Shown here: positions 19,401 to 27,760 of the stretch, in pieces
How positions within the stretch are numbered: position 1 is the first letter of the stretch
Layout: every line of letters begins with the position of its first letter
Assembly (NCBI GenBank): GCA_030068525.1
Contig: JASJOS010000006.1
Span: 186,001-250,000, forward strand
DNA from: Xanthocytophaga flava
GTDB lineage: Bacteria; Bacteroidota; Bacteroidia; Cytophagales; 172606-1
Length of the DNA stretch: 64,000 nucleotides
Direction of reading: 5' to 3'
Notes under the pieces: generated by a model
The model's database searches: none
Told to the model about the DNA's origin: nothing
The model's input: the letters and a program-made list of their open reading frames with translations, nothing else
Translations under genes and position numbers: made by a program

Positions 19401-19949
19401 CATAGTACTAACACCAAGAACAACGTGATAAGCATTGTCAGAGGCATCATTGGTTGTACCAAGATCTCCACTCAGAATACTGGTATTTACTATATTGGTT
19501 AGATCACGGTTACTTACAGAGGTTTCGGTCCCTGCAAAGCCACCATATATTTTTACATCTGCTGGAAGGCTAAATGTTTTGGCTCTGTTGTCACCAGAAG
19601 CATCAGCGGTATATATGGGGTAATAGGTTCCCCCTGATACCCAGATTTGTTTTACAGTTCCAGCTGTAGTTGCATTCAATAGGGTGGCTGCCTGGATAGC
19701 ATTCCCTAGTTCACCCATTGCATTGCTCCAGCTGTCGCCAGTACCGGATGAACCTTTTTTAACATACAAAATACCATTGGCATCAGGTGTCTGTGCCCAT
19801 GTCACAGTAGTTAGGCCTAAAAAGGCAAGAAGACAACATATACGAAGTGTCGAGCTCCATAAGACAGATCGACCCTGTAAATAGAAAGATTGAATAAGTC
19901 GTTGGATAACAGATGGGTAGCTAAAAGACATAAGTAGAGTTTTTCTCAT
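16416..19949 (-). CDS. Giant T9SS-exported protein with beta-helix and MBG repeats
   Basis: 1177 aa. After a long signal region (to about residue 53, ending TWAQ; an internal Met8 is another possible start) comes a right-handed parallel beta-helix of about 400 residues. It has repeated N-N-A/S-GGG-I rungs and a choice-of-anchor-Q-like stretch. Four MBG-type domains of about 78 aa each follow (SKVYGT-DP motifs), then an Ig-like region and a C-terminal type IX secretion sorting domain (IKVYPNPSRPGETVTI, ending in ASGIYIITL). It would be secreted through T9SS and attached to the surface as an adhesin or polysaccharide-binding protein. Confidence 0.88.
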   Translation of the reverse strand: MRKTLLMSFSYPSVIQRLIQSFYLQGRSVLWSSTLRICCLLAFLGLTTVTWAQTPDANGILYVKKGSSGTGDSWSNAMGELGNAIQAATLLNATTAGTVKQIWVSGGTYYPIYTADASGDNRAKTFSLPADVKIYGGFAGTETSVSNRDLTNIVNTSILSGDLGTTNDASDNAYHVVLGVSTMGDAELNGFTITGGNANNAISLTVSNINVYCNGGGGLYLTDVGSPLLGNLIITNNNASNFGGGIFCIFGSSPVLSNVLINSNSSSNGGGMANYSDSSPSLTSVMFTNNTADSGGAIYNFSNSTLVLTNVGFISNNATSFGGAIYGSDNGGVTANKVEFRGNSSGTNGGGIYASEGTWSFRDVLFSGNNATGIGGAVYEIGSSVSMINSTIAGNNATTAGTLFGDNASSLTIYNSVVYGNSSGVTTLGTLTSEYSLIQDITANSGTHMLDGATNPQFILDPSFTTAPFATGNYQVSIGSPLVNAGKNGLYSGLNVTSNDLAGNSRITHFADGSFIDIGAYENTSSIAQTISASNSIKTYGDVDFEPSATATSGLVVDYTSSNTSIALPYQDATDGNKWKIRILAAGTVTITGSQQGNNTYDVAPDVTFTLTVNKAPLTITAQNDTRAYNGSGYTGGNGVAFSGFVNGDTSTDLSGSLFYTGSSQGAITIGNYVITPNGYTSSNYNITYQNGTLAITKATVTIVANSQSKVYGTSDPSLTYSASGFVGSDNSSILTGSLSRDAGENAGSYTINQNTLSVTDNNYTIAYTSNTLTITKAILQVVADVQTKVYGEVDPVFTYTPSGFVGGDDATILTGTLSRVTGENVGTYTLTQGNLSAGTNYSISLTNNTLTITQAPLMITAVEQSKVYGTADPVLTYITSGFKNGDNNSVLSGSLNRDLGENAGIYAINQNTLSAGANYIITYTGNVLTITKAPQFISWQQDLTVGCDGSAAPMRLTATTNSGLPVNYIVTNTTIATSNGDILTPVHEGSTIITATQPGDVNHFPATSIENTFTYQLFGRVRQHWNDVILFDNTGGNYVSWQWYKNGSAVSGATEAFYSETSALNGSYYVLATDKNGNTVQSCALVLTGSSTVASGIKVYPNPSRPGETVTITCNYTDAALQGAKLTITNLVGNVAQQITSVKQENQVTMPLASGIYIITLILNEGQKATVNVIVN
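17150..18096 (-). repeat. Four tandem MBG-domain coding repeats
   Basis: Four units of about 235 bp each begin with codons for K/Q-A-x-L/V-x-I and end in LTIT. Approximate units are 17854-18096, 17617-17853, 17386-17616 and 17150-17385. Two units share GENAG-Y-INQNTLS. The first (N-terminal) unit is the most divergent. Confidence 0.7.
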
Positions 19950-20609
19950 TAATCAGACCTGGAAAGTTTGTCGCAAATTATCTGACTGTTCAGCTAAAAA
20001 AAACGTAAAAATACCTGTGATATAACTTTTACAGATTTAAGGAAAACAAAGGAGTAAAAATCTATTGTGCTTCTGATATAAAATCAGGATTGGTTTGAAT
20101 CTAAATGAAAGATGTGTCTTTGCCAGCTATGAGTAGTTTTGCTGGTATCACTCATAAATGGTGATAAAAGCCTTTTTTATGGAGAAATTATTTAAAATAC
20201 ATAATAAATAAGAATGAAGTAAGCTCATAATTGGTAGGTTTCAGTATGGAAAAAAATATATAAACCTTGTGTTAAATTTTTGATTGATTATATCAATAAT
20301 GACGAATCTAAATACAACTATTGAGTATATTCTTCTTAATATTACAACTTGTTGTATAATTGTAAATAACCATTACTGATTTAAAATGTCTGTACTTACT
20401 CTGATATACAATTGAAATTTTTGAGAGGATAATATTTTTACTATTTTGAATAATCTATCTCATATTGACATATCGTTTACTTCCATGAGTAGGTATCAAA
20501 GTATAGTTATCTGTCGCCACTAACTCTACAGTTAATACATTACTATTTCTTCTCTTTGGTATTTTTGCTTCACTTAATGATAGACACTTTCAAACAAATT
20601 ACTTATACA
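19950..20609. other. Gene-free divergent interval with promoter of the GH95 gene
   Basis: A 660-bp AT-rich intergenic region between the divergent T9SS gene and the fucosidase locus. I find no RNA fold or small gene. TATTTTTG at 20560-20567 fits the -7 pattern for plus-strand transcription and places the transcript start near 20573, downstream of the TTG at 20556. That argues against the longest frame and for an ATG at 20577 or 20610. Confidence 0.5.
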
Positions 20610-23015
20610 ATGTTCTCACACATAGGTAGAAAATTCATACTTTGCTTACTTTATGTTTTATTTACAATGCATGTCTTTGGACAGTCTGATTATTTGCTTT
20701 GGTATAAACAACCGGCAGGGCATTTTGAAGAAAGTCTGGTACTTGGAAATGGTAGAGTAGGAGCTACTGTTTTTGGTGGCGTAACTACTGATAAGATTTA
20801 CCTGAATGATGCTACATTATGGTCGGGAGAACCCATTCCACCAAATAAAACACCAGATGCATACAAACACATTGCAGCGATTCGGCAGGCTCTTCAAAAT
20901 GAAGATTATCGACTTGCAGATCAGCTTCAAAGGAAAGTTCAGGGTAAGTTTTCCGAATCTTTTTCTCCGCTAGGCACATTAACTATAAACTGGAAACATG
21001 AAAACCAGTTTCATAACTATTCCCGTCAACTGGACATACAAACTGCTGTTGCCAAAACTGTCTATGATATAGGGCAGACAAAGTTCACCCGTGAGTATCT
21101 GGTCTCTTATCCGGATAAAATCTTTGCTATAAAGCTAAAAAGCAGCCAGCCTGGAAAAATAAATTTCGACATTCAGTTCAGCAGCTTGCTTAAATACAAG
21201 CCAACAAGTAAAAATCAGATCTTACAGGTTGAGGGATATGCTCCTATCAAGGCTGAGCCCGGTTATCGGAACTTAAAAGACCCAATTCAATTTATAGAAG
21301 GGCGATGTACCCGTTTTTCCGTACTTGCAGGCTTGAAAACTGCTTCAGGTAAAGTTATCACTACAGATAGTACACTAGGTGTCCGAAATGCAACAGAAGT
21401 TGTGATCTATGTTTCAGTAGCAACAAGTTTCAACGGATTTGATAAGAATCCTGCCACAGAAGGTCTCAACAATCATGAGATTGCCTTACAGCAGCTCAAT
21501 CAGGCAATGAAAAAGCCCTTTTCCCAGATCCAAAAAGACCATATTGCCGATTATCAACAGTTTTTTAACCGCGTTTCGCTGGATCTGGGAGGCTCAAATG
21601 TTTCTGAGCTACCTACTGATGAACGCTTGAAACGCTATGATACAGGTGCAGAAGATAAAAAGCTAGAGGTTTTATACTTTCAGTATGGTCGGTATCTGCT
21701 TATCAGCAGTTCCCGTACGCCGGGTGTGCCAGCCAACTTACAGGGTATATGGAATCCCTATATGCAACCACCTTGGAGCAGCAACTATACCACCAATATC
21801 AATGTACAGGAAAACTACTGGCTGGCAGAGAATACCAATCTTTCCGAAATGCATCAGCCTTTGATGGGTTTTATTAAAAATCTGGCAGTTACAGGAAAAA
21901 TAACCGCTCAACAGTTCTATGGAGTAAAGGGCTGGTGTCTGGCGCATAATTCAGATATATGGGCAATGACTAATCCAGTAGGAGATTACGGACAGGGTGA
22001 TCCGGGTTGGGCTAACTGGAATATGGGAGGTACCTGGATTGCTACCCATCTCTGGGAACATTATCAGTTTGGTAAGGATACGAATTTTCTTAAGAATGAG
22101 GCGTATCCATTGATGAAAGGGGCTGCTCAGTTTTGTCTTGACTGGCTGGTTTCGGATAAAAATGGAAAGCTGATTACTTCTCCTTCTACCTCTCCGGAGA
22201 ATCTTTACCTTACCCCGGATGGGTATGCAGGGGCTACTCTCTATGGGGGGACAGCGGATCTGGCTATGATTCGTGAATTATTTCAGCAAACGATTTCCGC
22301 CTCTGAGGAATTACATTCGGATGAGGAGTTTAGAAATAGTTTATCGAAGGCATTGTCTCAGTTATATCCCTATCAGATTGGTAAAAAAGGCAATCTGCAG
22401 GAGTGGTATTATGATTGGGAAGATCAGGACCCCAAACATCGGCATCAATCCCATTTATTTGGATTATTTCCAGGGCATCACATCAGTCCTTCTCTAACTC
22501 CTGAATTGGCTAAGGCTTGTCAGCGAAGTCTGGAAATCAAAGGAGATGAAACAACCGGATGGTCAAAAGGATGGCGTATCAATCTCTGGGCTCGCCTAGG
22601 TGATGGAAACCATGCCTATCGAATGATTCGAGAATTGCTACATTATGTAGAGCCTGATGCTATACGGAGTCGTGGTTCCAATAAAGGAGGTACTTATCCT
22701 AATTTATTCGATGCACATCCTCCATTTCAGATTGATGGGAATTTTGGAGGTTCTGCTGCCTTTGTGGAAATGTTGCTTCAGTCCTCCAAAGATGAAATTC
22801 ATCTTTTACCTGCTCTGCCAGATGTATGGAGTACAGGCTCTGTCAGAGGTATCTGTGCCAGAGGAGGTTTTGAAGTTTCTATTAGCTGGAAAGATAAACA
22901 ACCTCTAACTGTAACAATTTTCTCCAAGCGGGGTGGTTCTACAACGGTAGTCTTTAAACAACAAACCAGAAAAGTTACTCTTAAGCCAGGTCAGAACTTG
23001 CAAATAAACTGGTGA
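20610..23015 (+). CDS. GH95 alpha-L-fucosidase
   Basis: An exported family 95 glycoside hydrolase, 801 aa from the ATG at 20610, chosen because it gives a clean signal peptide (MFSHIGRKFILCLLYVLF, cleavage after VFGQ). The N-terminal domain begins YLLWYKQPAGHFEESLVLGN; the (alpha/alpha)6 barrel shows the family motifs YTTNINVQENYW (the two Asn that help activate water), STSPENLY (general acid Glu) and HPPFQIDGNFGG (the Asp). It would release alpha-1,2-linked fucose (or related L-sugars) from glycans. It is followed on the same strand by a GH29 gene 155 bp away. Confidence 0.93.
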   Translation: MFSHIGRKFILCLLYVLFTMHVFGQSDYLLWYKQPAGHFEESLVLGNGRVGATVFGGVTTDKIYLNDATLWSGEPIPPNKTPDAYKHIAAIRQALQNEDYRLADQLQRKVQGKFSESFSPLGTLTINWKHENQFHNYSRQLDIQTAVAKTVYDIGQTKFTREYLVSYPDKIFAIKLKSSQPGKINFDIQFSSLLKYKPTSKNQILQVEGYAPIKAEPGYRNLKDPIQFIEGRCTRFSVLAGLKTASGKVITTDSTLGVRNATEVVIYVSVATSFNGFDKNPATEGLNNHEIALQQLNQAMKKPFSQIQKDHIADYQQFFNRVSLDLGGSNVSELPTDERLKRYDTGAEDKKLEVLYFQYGRYLLISSSRTPGVPANLQGIWNPYMQPPWSSNYTTNINVQENYWLAENTNLSEMHQPLMGFIKNLAVTGKITAQQFYGVKGWCLAHNSDIWAMTNPVGDYGQGDPGWANWNMGGTWIATHLWEHYQFGKDTNFLKNEAYPLMKGAAQFCLDWLVSDKNGKLITSPSTSPENLYLTPDGYAGATLYGGTADLAMIRELFQQTISASEELHSDEEFRNSLSKALSQLYPYQIGKKGNLQEWYYDWEDQDPKHRHQSHLFGLFPGHHISPSLTPELAKACQRSLEIKGDETTGWSKGWRINLWARLGDGNHAYRMIRELLHYVEPDAIRSRGSNKGGTYPNLFDAHPPFQIDGNFGGSAAFVEMLLQSSKDEIHLLPALPDVWSTGSVRGICARGGFEVSISWKDKQPLTVTIFSKRGGSTTVVFKQQTRKVTLKPGQNLQINW

Positions 23016-23170
23016 TTGTTATTTACTGAGAAGCATATACTATTTTGTTCAAATCAAGTGTATTTTTGCTGCCATACCGGATTATCAGATTACTATTTAA
23101 GTACTGCAGGCATAGCTACTAAAAATACAGTTGCCGGTGATAGCTATTACCTGTAAAATTTCTTCTATCT

Positions 23171-25096
23171 ATGAGAATACTCTTTTTTTCGGCCATTGCT
23201 GCTTTTATCTTTATTTGTTGTGCTTGTACTCCAAAAGAGCCACAGAGCCCGCCTTCCGGGTATGGAGCATTACCTTCTCCACAACAGATTGAATGGCAGC
23301 AAATGGATATGTATGCATTTGTCCATTTCACAATCAATACCTTTACAAATAAAGAATGGGGATATGGTGATGAAGATCCTGCGTTATTTAATCCAACTGA
23401 ATTCAATGCCGATAGTATTGTAGCTGCTGCAAAATCTGCAGGACTGACAGGTTTGATTCTAACATGTAAGCACCACGATGGCTTTTGTTTATGGCCTACC
23501 AAAACTACCACACATAATATTAGTAAAAGCAAATGGAAGGATGGGAAGGGGGATCTGGTGAAAGAGTTTTCGGAAGCTTGTAAAAGAGGCGGAATCCGAT
23601 TTGGGGTATATCTTTCTCCTTGGGATAGAAACAATGCCAAGTATGGCGAACCTGAATATCTGGAGATTTATCGTGCTCAAATGAATGAATTGTTGACTCA
23701 GTACGGCCCTGTTTTCGAAATCTGGCATGATGGTGCGAATGGTGGTGACGGGTATTATGGAGGGTCTCGAAAAACAATTAAAATTGATCGTTCAACCTAT
23801 TATAAGTGGACAGAAACTTGGGGTTTAGAGAAAAAACTGCAACCACAAGCTGTTATCATGAGTGACATTGGTCCGGATGTTCGTTGGGTAGGTACAGAAA
23901 CAGGATTCTCCGGAGATCCTTGCTGGGAAACTTTTACTCCTGAAAGTGATAAAGATTCCTCCGAACCAGCTCCCGGACAGGTGCAATATTGGAAATCGCT
24001 GAATGGTACCCGCAATGGTCGCTATTGGCTACCTGCTGAAACAAACTTCTCTATTCGTCCGGGTTGGTTTTATCATACCAGTGAAGATGATAAGGTTAAA
24101 AGTTCCAATGAGCTAATGAACCATTATTTTGCGTCTATTGGCCATGGAACTACTATGTTGTTAAACATACCTCCAACACCTAACGGATTGGTGCATCCTA
24201 CAGATCAGGCTTCGCTGGCAGGTTTTGGGAGGCTTATCAAAGAGATGTATGCTGTTAACTACGCAGAGGGAGCAACCATAACCACCAGTAGTGTCAGAGG
24301 TGCTACTAAAGACTATGCTCCGGAGAATGTATTGGATAATAACCCTTTTACATACTGGGGTACAGAAGATACGGTAACAACTGGAGAATTAACACTTACC
24401 CTGAAAGCTCTTTCTACCTTTAGTGTTTTCCGGTTACGGGAAAATATCAAACTGGGACAACGCATCGATGACTGGGCAGTAGATATCTGGGAGAATAATC
24501 AATGGAAAGAGGTTGGTAAGGGATCTGCTATTGGTTATTGCCGCCTGGTTCGATTGACTCAACCTGTGACTACACAAAAGGTACGTGTGCGAATCACAAA
24601 GTCAGCAGCAAGTATCTGTTTGAGTGATGTAGCTTTGTTTAAAGAGCCTGCACCTCTTGCAGAGGCAGTCGGGAAATCACAAAAAGGAATCGTTGATAAA
24701 AAGGGATGGACTACAGAGGTAAAACTATCTGCTGCCATTGATAAAAATGACCAGACAAATGTAAACCTGAGTATGGATGAGTGGAAGAAAATAGCTACAC
24801 AGGGACTGGTTGTTGATATGAAAAAGAGAGTGAAGATTTCAGCATTTACCTATCTGCCTGTAAGAGATAATGGCTATGTAGATAAATTTAACTTCTATAC
24901 CAGTCAGGATGGAAAACGCTGGGATTTACAAAAAGCGGGAGAGTTTTCAAACATTAAGGCTAATCCTATTTCACAGCGTGTTGATTTGGAAAAACCAGTT
25001 AGCGCCCGTTATTTCCGGTTTGAGCCATTGCATGTGATTACTTCCTTTAATCAAAAAGAAGCGGTAGGAATTGCTGAGCTGGGAGTTATTGAGTAA
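23171..25096 (+). CDS. GH29 alpha-L-fucosidase lipoprotein with discoidin-like domains
   Basis: 641 aa with a lipoprotein signal (FFSAIAAFIFICCAC, lipobox Cys near residue 19). The TIM barrel carries AGLTGLILTCKHHDGFCLWP, GGIRFGVYLSPWDRN and the nucleophile segment VFEIWHDGANG, all typical of GH29. A F5/8 type C-like region (about 365-490, with ATKDYAPENVLDNNPFTYWG) and a second C-terminal jelly roll follow. It works by retention on alpha-1,3/1,4-fucosides and would complement the GH95 enzyme. No SusC/SusD pair is in the window. Confidence 0.93.
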   Translation: MRILFFSAIAAFIFICCACTPKEPQSPPSGYGALPSPQQIEWQQMDMYAFVHFTINTFTNKEWGYGDEDPALFNPTEFNADSIVAAAKSAGLTGLILTCKHHDGFCLWPTKTTTHNISKSKWKDGKGDLVKEFSEACKRGGIRFGVYLSPWDRNNAKYGEPEYLEIYRAQMNELLTQYGPVFEIWHDGANGGDGYYGGSRKTIKIDRSTYYKWTETWGLEKKLQPQAVIMSDIGPDVRWVGTETGFSGDPCWETFTPESDKDSSEPAPGQVQYWKSLNGTRNGRYWLPAETNFSIRPGWFYHTSEDDKVKSSNELMNHYFASIGHGTTMLLNIPPTPNGLVHPTDQASLAGFGRLIKEMYAVNYAEGATITTSSVRGATKDYAPENVLDNNPFTYWGTEDTVTTGELTLTLKALSTFSVFRLRENIKLGQRIDDWAVDIWENNQWKEVGKGSAIGYCRLVRLTQPVTTQKVRVRITKSAASICLSDVALFKEPAPLAEAVGKSQKGIVDKKGWTTEVKLSAAIDKNDQTNVNLSMDEWKKIATQGLVVDMKKRVKISAFTYLPVRDNGYVDKFNFYTSQDGKRWDLQKAGEFSNIKANPISQRVDLEKPVSARYFRFEPLHVITSFNQKEAVGIAELGVIE

Positions 25097-25113
25097 TTAA
25101 ATTATCCCTTATA

Positions 25114-25169
25114 CAATTGCCAGATCCTGTCTTCCTGCTAAAGGAATCATCGGTCTGGCAATTGTTTTT
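25114..25169. terminator. Bidirectional terminator after fucosidase pair
   Basis: An 11-bp perfect stem (CAATTGCCAGA at 25114-25124 with 25154-25164) with an inner TCCT/AGGA stem is followed by TTTTTA. It separates the GH29 gene from the convergent split regulator gene. Confidence 0.75.
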
Positions 25170-25190
25170 ATCTCACTTCATTGTAGGAAA

Positions 25191-25946
25191 TTATTCCTTT
25201 AGTTGAGTTTGGGCAAAGTAACTCATAGCTTTACTCATAAATAGTGCAAATTCTGGATTAGGTTTTCCATTGATAACTGTATAGCGTTCATCCGTTACAT
25301 ACAACTTTCCCAACCCACTATAGGCTTCTGCCTGTTTATCTGCATCATTTACAGTTCCCCAAAATTTACGGATAATAGTATAGTGTCTGGCAATCTGTTT
25401 TTGTACTGATTCACTTTCAGGGTCCAGAGGGAGCATACTCACTAATGTTTGGGTGATTTCTTCGCTCTCTGCCTTTAATTGTGTAAAATCTGCTTTACTC
25501 ATCTGACGCAATGTTTTTTCAGACTGTTCTACAGCTTGTGCACCCCATTTTGTTATAGCTTCATTTCGGTAGGCATCAGCCTGTCCTTTAGCGAAGCCTG
25601 CATATAATTCATCGTCTGTTATCATCTGTTGTTTATCTTTTAGTTTTACAATTGTTTTATCAATCGTCAGGAGTAGCTGAGTAAGACGGTTACGTCTGAA
25701 CTCTAGAGATGATTTATGACCTTCAAGCGCTTGTACCAGGTCAAAATCAGGATCATCCAGGATAGTGCAGATTTCCTGCAAAGAGAAGTCCAGCTCTTTG
25801 TAAAAGAGTATCTGCTGTAAGCGTAGTAATTCCTGTTCCCCATACAATCTGTACCTGGCCTCGGAATATTTAAGGCTTATTAAGTTGTTGATAGATAGGT
25901 AATTGTATTGATTTTTGACTATCAAAGGTACAATAGGGGGACACAT
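25191..25946 (-). CDS. 3' part of MerR/TipAS regulator, split by integrated element
   Basis: The frame of 251 aa has a genuine C-terminal part from EARYRLYGEQELLRLQQIL onward: the second half of a MerR DNA-binding domain, a linker coiled coil (about 95-125) and a TipAS-like effector domain (DELYAGFAKGQADAYRNEA). The first 30 or so residues are encoded by element DNA and contain no helix-turn-helix. The missing first 40 residues are found at 40710-40838. Both pieces contain codons for EARYR within the 15-bp junction repeat. The start at 25946 has no obvious ribosome-binding site, so expression in this form is uncertain. Confidence 0.85.
   Translation of the reverse strand: MCPPIVPLIVKNQYNYLSINNLISLKYSEARYRLYGEQELLRLQQILFYKELDFSLQEICTILDDPDFDLVQALEGHKSSLEFRRNRLTQLLLTIDKTIVKLKDKQQMITDDELYAGFAKGQADAYRNEAITKWGAQAVEQSEKTLRQMSKADFTQLKAESEEITQTLVSMLPLDPESESVQKQIARHYTIIRKFWGTVNDADKQAEAYSGLGKLYVTDERYTVINGKPNPEFALFMSKAMSYFAQTQLKE
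25848..25862. repeat. Left attachment site (15-bp direct repeat)
   Basis: TCTGTACCTGGCCTC occurs here and again at 40719-40733 in the same orientation. The flanks differ on both sides, so the identity is exactly 15 bp. On the minus strand it codes for E-A-R-Y-R of the MerR domain. Confidence 0.9.
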
Positions 25947-25998
25947 TTTTTACCTCATATCCATACGTCAAAGAACTCCTTCCCGGCCGTTGCTGGGA

Positions 25999-26583
25999 TT
26001 ATTTACTAAAATCCTTCATGTCATCATAAGGCATATTCATACCCTTAAAGATGAGATCGAAGGCTTCCATAAACCCACAGATATTATCAAAATGACAGTT
26101 TTCAGTATTGATCAATAATCTAATTATTCGTTTGAATGAGTCAGCCATTTGTTTTCTTATCCGGAAGAACTTATTAATATCAATGCCATCTTTTGTGCGA
26201 AAATGATAATGATCTAATATGCCATTAATAAGGAATTCTGAAATCTCACAAACGGTAAAGTAACGAACTGATTCTTCCTCCTCCTCTTCATCATAACAGA
26301 AGGGTTTTGTGTAATCAACTATTGTTATTAGTAGCTGTTCTAGTTCGGTAAACCCTTTTATAGAAGGATAGGATTCGACATTCCTTACTAGTTCTTTATG
26401 GCAATAAGAAAGACGTCTATTAAATTTCACTATTGCCTTTACGTCAGAATCATCAAACTTTCCTAATAAAGCTGCCATATTTTTTGCAACCAGATCTTCA
26501 AAGAAAACTTCTGTTTTTGCTGGTGCTGACTGAACTTCTTTAACTTCTGCTGCTGGTGCAGGTTGTGCTTGTTGAGCTTTCAT
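25999..26583 (-). CDS. Hypothetical element protein
   Basis: 194 aa, not recognised. An Ala/Pro/Gln-rich N-terminus (AQQAQPAPAAEVKEVQSAP) precedes a helical, soluble domain with an acidic run (YDEEEEEES, about residue 98). It is the element's leftmost gene, 137 bp from the left attachment site, and the last in a minus-strand run of three small genes. No transmembrane segment or enzyme motif is seen. Confidence 0.65.
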   Translation of the reverse strand: MKAQQAQPAPAAEVKEVQSAPAKTEVFFEDLVAKNMAALLGKFDDSDVKAIVKFNRRLSYCHKELVRNVESYPSIKGFTELEQLLITIVDYTKPFCYDEEEEEESVRYFTVCEISEFLINGILDHYHFRTKDGIDINKFFRIRKQMADSFKRIIRLLINTENCHFDNICGFMEAFDLIFKGMNMPYDDMKDFSK

Positions 26584-26633
26584 AATTAAACAGGATTTAT
26601 ATGTTATGGGATAATTGAATTTATAGGTAGGTA

Positions 26634-26894
26634 TTATGCTTGGTTCTGGCAGAACTGGTAAAACTCGTTGATCAAACCAGACTCCAGTATGAAGTAATAG
26701 GCTTTGTTCTTTGCATCCATCTCATTACAGTAGCTCTGTATGAGTTCATCCTTAGAACGGCTTTCCAGATTCTGTATAAGAGCAGGCTTGATATTCTCAT
26801 GAACGGCTTCAACACTTTGCCGTAACTGTTGCTGTTCTGATAGGGTATCAATAACAACATCTTCACATTCAGGAATGAAGGGAATTACTTTCAT
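26634..26894 (-). CDS. Small hypothetical element protein
   Basis: 86 aa from the ATG at 26894 (KVIPFIPECEDVVIDTLSEQ); a longer frame reaches 26954, but that start would overlap the upstream gene. The protein is a soluble helical one with Q-rich and charged faces (LSEQQQLRQSVEAVHEN, SRSKDELIQSYCNEMD). No family is recognised. It lies 50 bp upstream of the next gene, on the same strand, and 11 bp after the DUF2693-type gene. Confidence 0.6.
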   Translation of the reverse strand: MKVIPFIPECEDVVIDTLSEQQQLRQSVEAVHENIKPALIQNLESRSKDELIQSYCNEMDAKNKAYYFILESGLINEFYQFCQNQA

Positions 26895-26905
26895 AGGATT
26901 GGAAA

Positions 26906-27259
26906 TTATAGGATTGAGAATGAGATAAGATTTTCTGATTTTAAGCTTCTCCATGCGTTATCAGTCAGAGAGAAGAACGGAAGTGTCCAGATGTATTCAG
27001 ATTCGCGGCTACCATATTTAGGATGCTTCTCAGCAGGTACCAGATCCATGTTACGAGTAGCTTTTCTAGTGGTGATCTCTCCATTCACTTTGCGGAATGT
27101 CACCAGTACAGCACCTAACTTCATGAGCGCCTTCAAAGCCTGTAGTCTCACTAATGCCCATGCATCTTTCAATGCCTGTGATAAACTGATACCTTCTTCT
27201 TTTACCAGATTCCAGGCTTTCTGCATTACTAAAACACGGAAGTGAGCTAAGGCTTTCAT
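26906..27259 (-). CDS. SH3-like beta-barrel protein (DUF2693 type)
   Basis: 117 aa from ATG 27259. An N-terminal helical part (KALAHFRVLVMQKAWNLVKE, then SLSQALKDAWALVRLQAL) is followed by a small barrel, GAVLVTFRKVNGEITTRKATRN, MDLVPAEKHPKYG, and AWRSLKSENLIS. That pattern is typical of the DUF2693/WYL-like SH3 proteins seen in Bacteroidota phages and elements. Function unknown; such barrels may bind nucleic acid. Its promoter region contains the repeat operators at 27266-27376, divergent to the small regulator-like gene. Confidence 0.7.
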   Translation of the reverse strand: MKALAHFRVLVMQKAWNLVKEEGISLSQALKDAWALVRLQALKALMKLGAVLVTFRKVNGEITTRKATRNMDLVPAEKHPKYGSRESEYIWTLPFFSLTDNAWRSLKSENLISFSIL

Positions 27260-27265
27260 AGGAAA

Positions 27266-27376
27266 ATAAAACAAAATTGTTTTATAGGTGAGTAAAAATT
27301 TTGTCCCTGAAGGACATTACAAAGTAAAACAATTTTGTTTTATAAAACAAATAAGTTTTAATAAATTTTTGTTTTA
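27266..27376. promoter_or_regulatory. Operator array of six TAAAACAA boxes
   Basis: TAAAACAA and its complement TTGTTTTA occur at 27267-27274, 27277-27284, 27325-27332, 27335-27342, 27343-27350 and 27369-27376. The first two pairs form palindromes with 2-bp spacers, and 27335-27350 is a perfect 16-bp palindrome. They fill the space between divergent genes at 27259 and 27439. A -7-like TATCTTTA lies just downstream, near 27390. This looks like a phage-style switch region; the binding protein is inferred. Confidence 0.7.
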
Positions 27377-27438
27377 TTTTTGGGTTACTTATCTTTACTA
27401 CCATCATTAATAGTAGTTAGCTAATAATCAACCGTTTC

Positions 27439-27672
27439 ATGGATTCTACATTAGAAAAACGCATAGAGAAGCTTCGTAAACTGAAGGATGAATTTAATCT
27501 GGACCAAAAGACTATTGCCAAATACGCAGATAGAGGACGTACAACCGTAGCTTTAGTAATGGCGGGGACCGACGATAGATATCTGACAGAAGGTAATGTA
27601 GATGCTATTGAGAAGGGTATTGAAAAGATATTAGATGAGTATAGGCAGAAGCTTTGCGGGAAACAGAGCTAA
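27439..27672 (+). CDS. Small helix-turn-helix-like protein, candidate element repressor
   Basis: 77 aa, highly charged and helical. FNLDQKTIAKYADRGRTTVALVMAGTDD resembles the helix-turn-helix of small Cro/C1-type regulators (Q-x-x-x-A-x-x-x-x-x-S/T-x-V), with the C-terminal helix EKGIEKILDEYRQKL. It is one of the few plus-strand genes in the element and diverges from the DUF2693-type gene across the operator array, the usual place for a lysogeny-type repressor. Fold and role are inferred from pattern and position. Confidence 0.6.
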   Translation: MDSTLEKRIEKLRKLKDEFNLDQKTIAKYADRGRTTVALVMAGTDDRYLTEGNVDAIEKGIEKILDEYRQKLCGKQS

Positions 27673-27760
27673 CATTTTTTTTGACCTGATCTTCAATTAT
27701 TTTGCAAAATAATTGATTGTACTCTAACACGCTGCACCTGGCAGCGGTTCTAAGTAAATA

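Noticed and set aside
16416..19949. Possible CRISPR array suggested by repeated segments near 17.1-18.1 kb
   Set aside because: The repeats are about 235 bp, in frame and encode MBG domains; there are no short regular spacers.
20556..20609. TTG-start extension of the GH95 frame
   Set aside because: The promoter box at 20560-20567 lies downstream of it and the ATG at 20610 gives a clean signal peptide.
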